A DNA stretch of 64,000 bases from Alligator mississippiensis (GCF_030867095.1 NC_081829.1:45505036-45569035); one strand, 5' to 3'; positions 20,801-32,811 are shown, counted from the stretch's first letter. Notes: a model not told the origin generated them from the sequence alone. Numbers and translations are program-made.

Positions 20801-21400
20801 CTCTCTGAAGCCCACATCCTCCAGGAGACTGGCAATGAAATGCCAGTAAGCTGACCCCAGACACCCAGGCCCTAGTGTGGCCTGGGCCCAGACAAGGTGG
20901 TTATCGCTGAAAGGGGTTGGCCGGATGCCAGAAGAGCGGGCTCGGCAAAGTGCAGCAAAGAGATATAAAATTCAGTCCAACTGGGAATGGCAGGCCTGCT
21001 CCTCCCACACGCTCACATAGGTGAAGGCAGGGTAACAGTCATGCTAGATGTCCACCAGGGAGTAGTCCTTAGGGAGATCCTGACAGATGCCCAAGGTGGC
21101 CTGGTTCTGTTCCCTGCCTGACCAAGCTCACACGTCTAGGATGACATTAAAGTCCCCACCAAGGACTAGGTGCTTGTGAAGGTTGAGGGTGCTGATGTAA
21201 GGGGCTACCTGGTGGAAAAAATCCACCAACTCTGGGTCCTTTGCAGGGGCGTACATATTCAAAAGGTTCAGGACCAGCCCCTGCACTGGGACACAGATGT
21301 GCAGCAGGCTGCCCAGCACCACCTCAACATCCTGGAGAACCACTGACTACAGGCCTGGAGAGAACAGGGTGGCCACCCTGCAAGAGGTGGCCAAGAGGTG
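17890..21400 (-). pseudogene. ORF2 of Tx1 LINE (AP endonuclease - reverse transcriptase - C-terminal zinc segment)
   Basis: The endonuclease is at 21343-21128 (LNMYAPAKDPELV, GGDFNVILDV). The linker follows at 20864-20400. RT lies at about 20005-19470: LYLVWDFLEL, LDQEKALDRVDHRYLIGML, then, across a break at 19574, SYADNILLAVQDPGDL. The last Asp of the YADD box is Asn here, so polymerase activity is lost. Thumb and connection follow at about 19465-18935 (PPENWHQLEVRVVEWLQAW). The C-terminal segment at 18388-18149 keeps CPFCRQRETL and LEC, the zinc-ligand region seen in Tx1. Frames change at least five times. Confidence 0.7.
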
Positions 21401-21833
21401 ACTAAAAGCGACCCTGCCTCCTCATTGTAACTGCCAATTAGACTCGTTGGCCGGAGTTGTCAGGGTCTCCTACAAGAATACCATGGAGTACCCCCCCCCC
21501 CAAAGAAAAGACAGCACCTGGCATCTCCAGAGACCTTTCCTTCAGCTATGGATGTTGAGGGTCGCAATCTTAAATAACTGGGGGGTGGAGTGGATGGTTC
21601 AGCAGGGGCCTTGCGCATCTCAACATCGGGTGTGGGGTGCACCGGCTCACACAGCGCCTTCCCATAAGTATAAAGGGTGTCTAATAAACTGCGGGCCTGC
21701 CTGTACATCTGAGTGTTGCAGCTTTTGTGTCCCTTTCCTTCACCCACCAGCACCCTCACAGTGGCAAGGATGCTCTTAAAATCTTTCCAGAGGTCCAAGG
21801 CGAGCTGTACCTTGCTGGCAGACCACCGGGTGG

Positions 21834-23709
21834 TCACCAGTTGCAGTCAAGAAATGCAACTATCTCACCCCTGGGGACTGCCAGGGCCAACAGGTCCACA
21901 GGATCTCTGGAACATGCTGGTTCTTGGGCATCCTCCTCCTGGTCCTGGGGCTCAGCAGGTTCCTTAGGCACCATCTGAACCCCCTGGTCTACTAAGAACC
22001 TGGACTCTGGTTGGGATTGGGAGAGCTCCACAGCCCCTTGGGACAGGGGTGGGGGTAAGGGTGGGGGTGGGGCTCCTTCACAAGATGGTGGGGTAGAGCT
22101 GGAGCCCTGGGGGGTCTGTGCAGAGTCCCCAACAAGATCAGCCTGTTGATTATGGGATACTGCCCCAATCCCCCCTGGTGTGGGACCATGAGGCAGGCTG
22201 GAAGTGAGGTTTTTCTGGGAGGGGGATGGAAGAGACTCATCCGTCACTGGGTTGGCTTCAGTGTCTGCCTCCCCAGGAGTCACCAGGGTGAGCTCTAGGG
22301 CTCCTGTCTCCCCCAGATCATTGAGGGGTGGCTCTGCTGCTGGACCTTCCTTTGGTTCAGTCTCAGCCTCAGCCTCTTGGCTCGTGGGATCAGGGGGTAA
22401 GCCCTGGACAGCAGAGTGAGTGGCTTCCTCCATGGGCTCCTGTTTGGGACTGTTCAGCACCCCCAAAGCCTCCTCCACAGGGATCACCCATTTGATCTTT
22501 CCAGGGGGTGGGGTGTCAGATGCAGCCAGGAAGGAGTGGGTAGAGGAGTCCTCCATGTTAGGGGGCTCCAACTGCACCTGGGCCTTCCTCTTGGCTTTGC
22601 TCCCAGAGGGGACCTGAACCCACTCAGCCATGGGGTGGTCCTCAGGTGGACAGGTTCCAGTAAGAGAAGGTGAGAGTTGGCAGGGTGGGGCAGCTATAGC
22701 TGAGGCATGATTAGGGACCGGGGAGCCCTGCTCTCTTTCTCCCCTTGGCTGCTGCTGCCCTCCCCAGGACCCCGCCAAACTTGGTTTGGTAGCAGGGTCC
22801 CCTGAGCTCACAGGGGGGCTGGATGATGTGGCTGGGGTGCCAGGGGGGCCTGAGAGGGGAGGGGTACCAGTGGCAGGGGCACCCCTCTTGCCAGTGGGAC
22901 CTGTGGCTGCCCTCTCCTCCTGGTCCATGGGGTAATCATGACTCAAGTGCCCCAGGGCGTGGCACCAGAAGCATCACAGGTCCCTCAGTGTATAGAAAAC
23001 CCTTACCATGGCCCCCTGAAAAGGAATCATAAGGCGCCCCTCAGCCTCCAGCTCTGTTCCTGCCACCAGCTGGATCAGAACCTAGTGATGGAAAGAGCAC
23101 ACATGGGGGAGGCCAGGGTCTTGGCACCCGAGTGAGAGGGACACCACCTGGGTGGTAACTGTCCCCAGGGTTTGGAGTTGGGGGAGCAGGGCCCAATTAG
23201 GGATACAGGGATGGACAGAGTCCTCAGCTCTTCTATGAGCTCGAGGGGGATGTACGTGACCTCCACCATGACCCCTCTCTCCACTGCCTTTTGTGTGGTG
23301 GCTTCCAAGGTAAGGAAAAAGACCCTCTTGCGATGAAAGTGGGAGGCTGCCATGATCTTGGGGGCCCCCACTACCTGACCCAGGGCCTGCACCCAGGTCG
23401 CAAGGTTCAGGTTCTCCCGCTTGGGTAGTTGGCACTTCACCCTGTGGCTGAATGCCAGAAAGGGGGCCCCACCACCCGAGCTGGAAGGACCAGCAGTGGA
23501 GGGATCAGACCCCACAGCTTTGGGTTACTCCGTAGCCACCTGTACATAGCTGCAGTTCCCCCACTGTGGGAGAAGGGGGCTGTGTCAGTAGGGCCTGGGC
23601 TAGGGCTAGGGCCAGGGTCAGGCTGAGTGGGTATGCTGACTGGTGTAGCTGACTGTCCCCTCAGGTGCCAGTGGTCTAGGCTTGGGGGTGGGGCCCTTGG
23701 CCTTTCCAC
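21834..23709 (-). pseudogene. ORF1 of Tx1 LINE (RNA-binding protein: RRM-like part, CCHC-type knuckle, Pro-rich tail)
   Basis: Reading leftward, 23515-23075 contains LNLATWVQALGQVVGAPKIM, then FHRKRVFFLTLE and VEVTYIPLELIEELRT. This is the nucleic-acid-binding part typical of Tx1 ORF1. After a frameshift, 22973-22932 gives CFWCHALGHLSHDY, a CX2CX4HX4C knuckle whose last Cys is Tyr. It continues into a roughly 360-codon frame that is rich in Pro, Gly, Ser and Glu (22930-21834). In the family, ORF1 coats the element's RNA. The frame breaks at least twice, so no intact protein is expected. The Pro-rich tail alone could be mistaken for a host gene. Confidence 0.65.
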
Positions 23710-24060
23710 CCCCAGCTGTGGAGGAGGCTAAAGTGGAGTCCTACCCACTGCCCTTGCCCTTGGTCCCTGATGACAGGGGAAGGGGCTTGGGAACCCCTCT
23801 GGGGGAGGCCTAGCCAGGGGAGACCCCCTGGCCCTGTTGGCTCCCTGCCAGAGTCCCACCCACCCCTGCAGCAAAGGTTTCAGGTTTCTCTAGACCTGGA
23901 TGAGATTGTTTGGACTCTGCCTCCGGGGTGGGCCTGCAAGGGCATGTATCCCCTTGGGAACTTGGCTGGGATCTGCCCCCATAGTGGGGGTTGCAGGAAG
24001 TTCTGTGGGGACATCTGCCCCCCCAGTAAGTTCTTGCCCTGCCATTGCTTTACATGAGGG

Positions 24061-25421
24061 AAGGGAAACAATAAAGAAAAATCATAATATACAGTGGGGC
24101 TGGTGAACCTAATAGAGGTGGGCTGGGGTTGTGGGGGAAATCGGGGAGGGGGGGGCTGAAGCTCACTGAGTTACAGCCCCACAGAAAAAAAAAAATGGGA
24201 GGGCTATGCTTGGGGAATGTTGGGGAGGGGGAACACACACACAAGGACTTTGGAGACTCCAGCTGGCTTCCTCAGGCAAATAACAAAACACCAGGACAAG
24301 GGAAGTGGATCATAGGAGCAGCCTAGCACAGGAAGGGGCATGGACAACTTCCTCTCAGAGGCTTCTCTCCCAGAAGCTCCTGAGAGCGAATAGCCCTGAG
24401 CCGCTTTCTAGGGAAGCTTTGTATACTGCTGTGGCCAGCAGAGAGCAGCTTTTTATAATACTGGGGTCAGCTCAGGTGTTGACCCCAGGCTCTAGCTTCC
24501 CCTGGCTGCAGATCTGGGAGGAACGAGGCAGGGTTATATTGACCCAAGTGAGTGGCACAATTTGCCCCACACCCAAGTGTATGTCTGGGCGGGCACATGC
24601 GCTGAGGCAAAAAGCCCTGGCTCAAGTTTGCACCTCTTGTATTTGAGCTGCTGCAAGCACAGGTGCCTGCATGTGTGGACATGCCCTTGGAATTGTAGGA
24701 AGGGGATGTTTTTGTGAAGCATCCAGTGAGCACACAACTGCAACAGGTTCTTCTGTTTTCTGACACGCTGTAGTTAAATTTTGAAAGTGCTATGAGAGAT
24801 TATTCACATTTTAATGGATAGATTTAAAAGAAACAGGAGAGGTAAAATTATGTTTTATCAAAACAGCAGGGCAGTTGAGACTAAAAAGTATCTTAAAATA
24901 CATTCTGTCAGTGTTTGCTCAGTTTCTGTAAAAAATAACCCAAACCAGGGAAGAATTAATTATGACTGTACCTTTGATGGAGTGGAAGTTGATGATGCAA
25001 CTTTAAACAGTAAAGAAACATCTTAAAGGAGAAGACTCAAGACTGAAAAATTATTTCCATGGTTCCATTGGTAAGAGGTTAATTCAGTGTCAGTGCAACC
25101 AATGCTGATGAAAGCCTGTGTCAACCAGAGTTGTTAAAGTGAAGAAAGAAGCTCAGTAATACTCACAATACCTGATGGTCCCCATATAAGATGGGGGGAT
25201 TTTACCACTATCCTCAAAAATACAGTTATAAACTGGCACACAAATATCATAGAGCAATTAAAAATTAATAAAATGTCAGATACATACAGCTTGGGCATTC
25301 TGGAGCTGCAAAATATGAGATTGTATCTTAACTGCTTACAAACAAAACACGAAAAAGCAAGATTTGACAATGTTTTGTCTTTGCAGACCCAGCACCTCTG
25401 GCAATGCTCTTGTCCTGCCTG
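24061..25421. other. No gene seen; possible 5' UTR of Tx1 at the left
   Basis: Left part (24061-24330) is GC-rich and could be 5' UTR of the Tx1 element; the remainder is mixed. Frames here have no recognisable domain. Confidence 0.3.
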
Positions 25422-26024
25422 CATAGGTGGATTAAGGTTTATTGTGGCCTTGGGCAAACACAACATTGGAAGCCCCTCCCCTCCACAGGAGTTGGACTCC
25501 AGCATGGAGAGGGGCCCCCTTCCCCTCCTGGTGCTGCTGCTGCCAAGGGTGGGGTGGGCCTCTATGCCTTGCAGGGGAGGCTGGGTGAACGCGACTGGGC
25601 TGGGAGTGGTGGGGTACATACCTACCTCTCCTTCCTGCTCCACTCCTCCCCTCCCCCTGCCATGGTCAGAGCAGAGCCGAGCATGGCGAGGGCAGATGCA
25701 GACTGCTCGATGCAGGCTCAGGGCTCTCCACTCAGGGCAGGCTGCAGGCTCAGGGCTCTGCCTGTGGCAGAGAGGCACAGAAGCAGCATGTGGAGGAGTG
25801 TGGGGGTGGCAAGTGCTCACTTTGCAGAGCAATGCCCGGCTGCGTTCCTGGCCACACCCCAAGCAGAACCCCTTGCAGGCTAGACTGCTGCCCACCTGCA
25901 AGGGAAAACCTGCTGTTTCCAAGGAAAACCATGCATTGGTGGGGGAATCCAGGCATCCGGGGCCCATGCTTGGCAGGGGCCCCTGGGCCCAGGCCCCACT
26001 GGCCCATGCGTTAATCTTCCTATG
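25422..26024. mobile_element. Non-autonomous DNA transposon with terminal inverted repeats (603 bp, hAT-like)
   Basis: The left end 'cataggtggattaa' is mirrored by 'ttaatcttcctatg' at the right end. Similarity continues inward ('ggccttgggc' against 'gcccaggcc'). The 8-bp flanks, 'cctgcctg' and 'cttgtctc', match at 5 of 8 positions, so an 8-bp duplication is possible but degraded. The GC-rich core gives long frames on both strands without a domain, and no transposase is present. Confidence 0.55.
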
Positions 26025-26977
26025 CTTGTCTCACAAGTTAAGCAGGGGAAATCCTAGCCTGTCCCTGAACAGATCTCAAAAGAAAAGCTAGGTGTGCTGA
26101 AGAAGTAGTGCCAGCAATCTGATCAATGGCATGCCACATCACTGCTTGCCCAAAAAAGGCAGGAATACATTGAGTGGTTTGTGTAGTTGCAAGTACCAGC
26201 CTATGCTTGAAACTTGAAACCACGGCTCTCAAGTAAAGATGTCAACCTCCATGCACACGCCAAATTTTAATGCGTTTCATTTCATTTTGCCTAAAGTAGT
26301 TTCCCCCACCATTGCAACTGGAGGAATTGATTCTGCACTTTCTGTCGTGGTGTTATTGGGATCTATTAATCAGTAAATCAGGCTTCTTTCCACTGCAGTG
26401 GAAGATGGAGTCCATTCCTATTCATTCACTGTAGACCATAAAAGTACCTTGGGACCACTATGGAAAAAGAGCCTAGCTTGCAATTAACCAGTTTCATCAT
26501 TCTTTCATATTACAGTTCTAATATATTCAGTGCTTCATCACTGCAACTCAATGTTGGCATCTGGTTGCTATTTGCTCATCTTAAGGGTGCTGAAATTTCA
26601 GCATTTATTCAGTATTTCAGAGGCATGATATTATATGTTATGTACCAACAATATTTATTGTTCCAGTGTCACTGCATGAGTGGATTTTAAAAGAAAGGTC
26701 TTCATGACTAAATGACAAAGCTCATAATGTTGGATTCTTTATAAAAATCCCTTATAAAACATAGTAACCTTCATTAATTATATATACTAACTTAATGCAT
26801 TTCTGTAGAACACTGCATTTGGTTTCATCAGGGATCAAGCTTTAAACTTGTAGCAGGATTTACAGTATCTTGGAGTCTGGGTTATCAAAACTGAAGTGAA
26901 CTTGATTAAGAGTGCTAGCACTGGAGTTATGCTGTAGCTGTGATGGTCCAGGAATTATGCAAGAGGCAAGGACGTTT
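26025..26977. other. No recognisable feature
   Basis: AT-rich DNA with short frames only. I see no exon-like segment or repeat end. Confidence 0.3.
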
Positions 26978-27167
26978 TAGGGTGGTATCTTTTATTGGAC
27001 CAACTGCATAGTTGGGATAGAGTTAGACAAACTTTTAAATGCAAGACACTTTTTGTCAGGTCACATGAAAAAAAGACCCAAAGAAAAATGTCTTGCATTC
27101 AAAAGCTTGTCTAACTGTAAAGCTTGTCAACGATGCAGTTGGTCCAATAAAAAGATAATCACCCTAA
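26978..27167. repeat. Foldback repeat related to Penelope-like element ends
   Basis: 'ttagggtggtatc' with 'attggaccaactgcat' at 26978-27010 is mirrored by 'atgcagttggtccaat' and 'atcaccctaa' at 27133-27167. The inner arms also pair ('aatgcaagac' with 'gtcttgcatt'). 'ggtccaataaaaagat' resembles 'ggtctaataaaagat' in the tail of the Penelope-like element at 62.85 kb. Inverted terminal copies are common in Penelope-like elements. Confidence 0.6.
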
Positions 27168-30100
27168 GAAATCCTTACCTCTCTTTATTAAGAGTGTCAT
27201 TATTCTTCTTTACCAGCCCAGAAAGCAGATTTTCAGTAAGAAAGCTCTGGAAAGAGTATGAAAAAATCTTATAAGTAGGGTCTTTGTAAACAGTGAAAGG
27301 GTCTGAAGACTGATTAAACTGAAGTTGCAAATTGCTTAGTTGAAAACTCAAAGGTAAGTTTCCATATGGTTATACATTCAGGGTCTGATCCAAAACCCAG
27401 TCAAGTTAACAGGAATCCCTCTACTGGTTTCAATGTGAATTGGTTCAAGACCTCTATTCAACAAAAGGGATGGACCCAAGATTTTTTCCAGAAATAAATA
27501 AGTTAAACAAAGGGGATGGGGGGGGGGGGGAAGAATCATATTTCTAATAAGTCACTCTAACAATTTTCTGAAAAATTGCTTGCTTATTTCTATCATAATT
27601 CAAATTCAATGACATGCGAGTCAAAAATTATTTTCGATTCTTGTTGGCACTTTTACTAGTTGTAGGAAAAACAATACTAGTGTAACAGGGCTTATATTAT
27701 TGTATAAAAATAAAAGATACATATAATTCAATACCGATTTTATTCTATATTAATGCATTATCATGGTAATTCAGTTCATATTGAACTGTAGGCAAGTGTC
27801 AACATTGTAAGAATATGTTTTTGAACATTTTTACCTAAAAACTCCTTCTTTTCAGAAGCATCAAAGTTGTGATGCAGGACAGCTCAGTTGGCTCTTGCAA
27901 TAACTTTATGTCTCTGAAGACCAGAATTAAAATTCTAACATTGGTCAACAAGAATAATTAAATTTGATTAAACTTATATTAGTGTGTACCAGAAAATCAC
28001 ATATTTTGCTTACACTAAAATTAATGGCCCACATTTGTGAGAAAGAAGTATCAATTTCTGGGTGACCAATTTGCAGAACCTTAAATTACAACATTTTTCA
28101 GGGGATAGGTGATATATACTCTCTCAAATCCAGTCTCCTTTTGCCATCTCTGAAATGCAGAAATCAAAGCCCTAAAATCACTAGTCACTTCTGAAAATGT
28201 AGGCTCACAAGACATTTGTAGTTCTTACATGCAATAACAAAATTGTGAGCAACTGGCATTAAACATTACGCCTCATTTTATTATTTTTTAAATGAATAGC
28301 AGAATACAATATTATTGAACTCAAATAAAGACACTGCCATAAAACTGATGGGAAGGGGTTTTATGTCAAGAATTTCAGATGTACTGAAAAAGGCAGTGAA
28401 AGATTTCTGCAGAAGCCCAGCCATTTCAAGTATTTTGAGCACAACAAACACACAATTATCTACAGTGTCTTGGTCTCTCATATCCCTTTGTTGATTTTCA
28501 AACCAAACAGAGCCACAACTGGTAATAAATGATAAACCAGAACAGCGTACATAAGAAGGGATCCACAAATGAAACTAATCTAATTATTCTATTGTAAACT
28601 ATTTCTAACATACACATATTTCTCTTGAAGTTATCCAGTTCTCTCGCCCCAGAGAAGATAACAGTTCCTTTCAGATGAACAAATTTGCCTGAATTAATTT
28701 ATTGCTGCCCTCTGTCAAGTGTGTAAAAATCAGCATAGAGTTAGGTGTTTAATAAGTTTATCAGCCATCCGAGCACACAGGACAGGTGTGAAGAGTAGAA
28801 TGCATTGTCTTAACATTAGTCAAAGGTACCATCCCCATTCTAAATGCTGGAAGCTGTTTTGACAAATGCAGAAATTTGGATTTTGGAATGCACAGTCTTT
28901 CAGCAGTTTGCATCACACTGCCCTCTGTTGCATACTGTGGAAAGGACTGAGACCTGCCACCCTTTGTAAAAAAGGAGTGGAGAAAGGGCAGAAACAGATC
29001 TGTACCATGTAAATTGCATCAAAACACATTCTTTCTGATCTGTTCTGAAGAAGGTGAGAAGGTGAGCGAGTTACCCATGGGATTACCCAGAGCATTTCAT
29101 TTTGTTTACTGTTATCCAGCTGCCTTATACAGATTTAGCACATAAACAGTAATAATCATTAGTTCTTACTTAGCACTACTTTCCTGTCTGACCTCAAAGT
29201 GCTTTACAAAAGAGGTCAGTGTGATTAAGACATATCATTTCCTACCCTACAACTGTGCTGATTAAGTTATCAAGATGAATTTGTTTAAAAGCAAATGGAA
29301 ATGTTGTACATATCCACATTCTTTTAAAATATAAAATCACCTTTTCTCTATTTTTCTGTTCCCAGTTCTTTTCAGCTCTTCAGTTCCACACCAAAGGATA
29401 CCAATACAATTAATGTAACTTTCACATCTGCTAATGCACCCACCTAAAAAAGCAGGCTATTCTTGATTCTTTTGAAGTAGAAGCTAAATGCCAGAATAAA
29501 ATGCACAAGTATACTATCAGTGAAAAGCTTGTATATTATCATTAAGGTGCTCTGCATGTTCATAACACTTTACAAACATAAAGCTTGAGTATTAGAGGCT
29601 TTCTGGATGCATATTAAGATCCTGGCAGGATCAGCTCAGCCCAACAGTCTTCCTCTTTAGATCTTTCAGGTAAGGACTGCTTTGTTACATGTTTATACAG
29701 GATTTGACAAAGTGTGCCCTCCTCCTTGACAGGGGAAATTATGTTTTTGCTATAATACAAATAATTAATGGAGATAACAGATCACTAAACAGAGCTTCAA
29801 GAGACATATAAAATGCATTTTTCCTGATTTTTAATAAAAAAAATCTGTGCTGGCCCAATTACCTTGGGCAACTATTAAAGATTTGATAACACATTCCATT
29901 ACAGACTGAAAATGACTGTGGAGTTGGCTGCCCACTAAAGTGCTTCAGACGTTACTACATTGCTAAAGCTTAAAATCTTATTTATAAAGGCTGTTGAAAA
30001 TGGCCAGGAAGAAGACTTGTTAACAGCACCATGTAATATATAACTATGCAAGTTTACTATGCCCACTATACTCTTTCTTTTAGGAAAATAGGGTATCAGG

Positions 30101-30956
30101 CTCACTGAAGAATTTGCCCACTTCACTGCATAGTTTTTGCCTGTTATCTTTGATAGAATTCTTGCAGATAACCATTGTTGATACTATTAAGACAGAAAAT
30201 CACAGGCAATGAGGAAATAACCCCCACCCCACTTCAATCTGTAAAACCTGTCTAGCAAGCAGAGTTACTTTCAGAAAAACAGTGTTGCACAGATTTTGTT
30301 TCTTGGCTCTAAATGAAGTTCTGGCTGTGGATGGCTTTTAGCAATATAAAAGGGCAAATACAGTGCTCAGGAAAGTTAAGGACAGTGTAAAATGACTTTT
30401 GGGAAATTCTGTGTATGGGCCATTGTTGAGAAAGAAAAATTTGCTTTAGATCAAGAGCAAGATAAGAAAGCAAGGCTTGACATGACCGAATAATCAGGAC
30501 TAATTTTAGTTCCACCTCAAAAACAGTTTAAATTAAAATTAATTCATTACTCTATTAACAGTAGGTATGTATTCCTATTTTCATCAACCTGTGCTGGCTT
30601 TAGATTATGGCATTACAACACACAGGTAATCTATACAATGCCTAGGGCAAGAAAAGTCTCCTACAAAATAAAGGGTAGTTTGATGTAAAGATACCAATAC
30701 TACAGGATCAAATCCCAGGAGGAATTACTGCTTTCCATTTCAATAAAACTGGGAATATGCAAACACACAAACACCCGTGCTTGAATTAGGCTTGAAAAAC
30801 AGATGTACTTTGCATTGTGTGGACTGTACAGTTTACTTAAATGCCATATTGACAGGTTTGAATATTCTTGGCTTCAGTTTAATTTCCCATCTTATCTCCT
30901 CCCCATTAGTTCACACATTGTTATCAAATTGTATCAAATCAAAGTACTTTACAAAA
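27168..30956. other. AT-rich intergenic DNA; faint old SINE-like tail
   Basis: No supported gene. A G run lies at about 27522-27531. At about 29195-29225 'acctcaaagtgctttacaaa' resembles a widely dispersed old amniote repeat tail; similar words recur near 29566 and 30942. The reading frames are short and carry no domain. Confidence 0.35.
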
Positions 30957-31192
30957 GAGCGCGGGGGGGGGTCTCCCCCCCCGGACCCCTTCCAGCTCCG
31001 TGATCAGCCACAGCGGAACCACGGGTGTCTCCCCCAGACCCAGGAGGCACCAATTGCCGAGCCAGGTGGCGGGGGGGGGGGTGGCGAAGCGGGGCGGGAG
31101 GGTCCACATGCTCCTTGGTGGACCCGGAAATGGACTGGAAGTACTTCTGGTCTACTTTTAGGTTCGCTGTACTCCTATGGGATGCTCCATCC
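30957..31192 (+). repeat. Fragment of the 32.1-kb foldback family flanked by a direct repeat
   Basis: Starting with a G-run/C-run hairpin (about 30961-30983), this segment shares 'agacccaggaggcacca', 'gaagtacttctggt' and 'gggatgctccatcca' with 32400-32590. The DNA on each side carries an imperfect copy of 'tgttatca-attgtatca' followed by 'atcaaagtac' (about 30919-30949 and 31197-31228). Confidence 0.6.
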
Positions 31193-31229
31193 ACACTGTT
31201 ATCATATTGTATCATATCAAAGTACATAT

Positions 31230-32142
31230 CGTAGTTTCTCACATACAACATGCCCTAGAATGTAATGCACACTTTGTTTTTGAAAGGTAGAATAAAGAAG
31301 AAAAGATCTTTCTTCATTGTTAGTGACTGAGTAGCTGCAGCTGGGAAGCCCAGCCTGTTCATTGTTTTGTTCCCTGTGGATCACTGCAGATTTTAATTTG
31401 TTTCACCCAGTAAGCAACAGAGCCTGATCTTACTATATTTCTTGCATATAATGCACACTCTGGTTTCAGGAGTGTTTTATTTGGGGGCGGGGGGGCATCT
31501 TGCACCGCTGCTATTTGTCCCCAGGGAAGCCCCATGCCACACACACTTTGGCATGCATCTTTGGCCCGGCTCCACTTTTCAGCAGTGAGAGCTGGCTGAG
31601 TGTGCATTGCTCAAGGGTATTTTCCACAGGTTTTTTTGACCCCTGGATATCCAGGAGTCAAAAAACCCACGGGGGGGGGGAAGGGGGAACCTGGTGCAGC
31701 ACACACTTGGACAGTACACCCTTGCAGCATAGAGAACACTGGATTGTGTGGTTTTGCACAACAACACTAATATGGACACGTCCTAAGAGTCTTGCTTGTT
31801 CTCTTCTCTAATGCCCCCAAAATGAACCCTCTTAGGCCCCTGGTATGCATTACATTTAACATGCAATTTATCTCTTAATTGCATCTTAAATAGTAACCCA
31901 GTTACACATTCAGGCAATTAATAGTGCCACAAAATGCAAAGCCAGCCACAAAACTGTTTCACAAAATAAGTGTAATAATTTAGTGGCTGGTTTCCATCAT
32001 GCCTTAAATTGAAAGTGTAGCAAGAAGACCTGCCCAGCAGGGACCATAGTCAGCTTCAATGCAGACCAAGCAACTCATTGTCAGTGCCAGGAGACCCCAG
32101 CTGTGGGTGATCATGCCAGGCTGGGGGGGGGGGGGGGTGATC
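31230..32142. other. No gene seen
   Basis: Mixed composition with several G runs (31481-31490, 31671-31680, 32123-32137). 'ttttttgacccctggatatccaggagtcaaaaaa' near 31629-31662 is a short perfect hairpin. No domain-bearing frame. Confidence 0.35.
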
Positions 32143-32811
32143 TAGGGGTGTACAAAGCAGGAAGTATTTGATTCAGATTCGGCCTGATTCAGGGGGCAGT
32201 GATTCTATTTGCTGATTCAGATCACTGTTCCAATTCTATTCAGCTGAATCTGGAGATTTGATCCTGATTCAGAGAATCAGTGATTCAGCCATAGACACAG
32301 CTTCATATGTTTTTTCTATGTACCTTGGGGTACCAGGCACAGCTCATGAATGCAGAGATGGTGGGGCAGATGGAGCATCCCATGGGAGTGTGGGGGGGTC
32401 CCCCCCCCAGATCCTTTCCCCGGGTGTCCCCCCAGACCCAGGAGGCACCAGTCACCGAGCCAGGTGGTGGTGGGGGGGGGGGGGAGGGTCCATATGCTCC
32501 TTGGTGGACCTGGAAGTGGACCGGAAGTACTTCTGGTCCACTTCAGGTTCTGCTGTACTCCTGTGGGATGCTCCATCCACCCCACCATATCAGTGTTCAC
32601 AAGCCGTGCCTGGTACCTTGAGACGTAGAAAAATATAAAACTGTGTCTATGGCTGATTCGTTGAATCTCTCCAAATTGAATTCGAGGCTTCCGATTCGAT
32701 TCAAAGAGATTAATGGGTTTCCTGATTCAATTCGGATTTGGAGATTCAGCCGCCGAACTGTGCCGAATTTCCTTTGCATTGAATCAGTGACTAAGGCTTC
32801 ACACAGCCTTA
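32143..32811. mobile_element. Foldback (palindromic) non-autonomous DNA transposon, hAT-like, 669 bp
   Basis: The left end 'taggggtgtacaaagc' pairs with the right end 'ggcttcacacagcctta'. The 8-bp flanks 'gggtgatc' and 'gtgtgttc' match at 6 of 8 positions. The inner arms pair well: 'ccatagacacag' (about 32289) with 'ctgtgtctatgg' (32641), 'ggtaccaggcac' (32331) with 'gtgcctggtacc' (32606), and 'gatggagcatccca' (32369) with 'tgggatgctccatc' (32565). A G7/C8 hairpin lies at about 32391-32408. No transposase. Relatives occur at 30957 and 40073. Confidence 0.65.

Larger units (their letters stand above)
17850..24060 (-). mobile_element. Tx1-clade LINE, near full length, decayed
   Basis: A non-LTR retrotransposon read right to left. 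ORF1 lies at about 23700-21830 (RRM-like part, zinc knuckle, proline-rich tail). ORF2 lies at about 21400-17890, with endonuclease, RT and a C-terminal CCHC-like segment. The endonuclease reads NMYAPAKDPELVDFF and VLGGDFNVILDV; the RT reads FALQSLDQEKALDRVDH and CLVKLNWTLMEP, which are typical of the Tx1 (L1-like) clade. The frame is broken many times. Both the zinc knuckle and the RT active site carry substitutions. The 5' end near 24060 and 3' end near 17850 are approximate because no target duplication was found. Confidence 0.75.

Noticed and set aside
21834..22946. 370-codon Pro/Ser/Glu-rich frame as a host gene
   Set aside because: It follows a Tx1 ORF1 zinc knuckle in frame and is followed by Tx1 endonuclease and RT, so it is the tail of the LINE's ORF1.
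30777..31265. 162-codon frame
   Set aside because: It runs across the boundary of the foldback fragment and its AT-rich flank, so the frame is a chance join.
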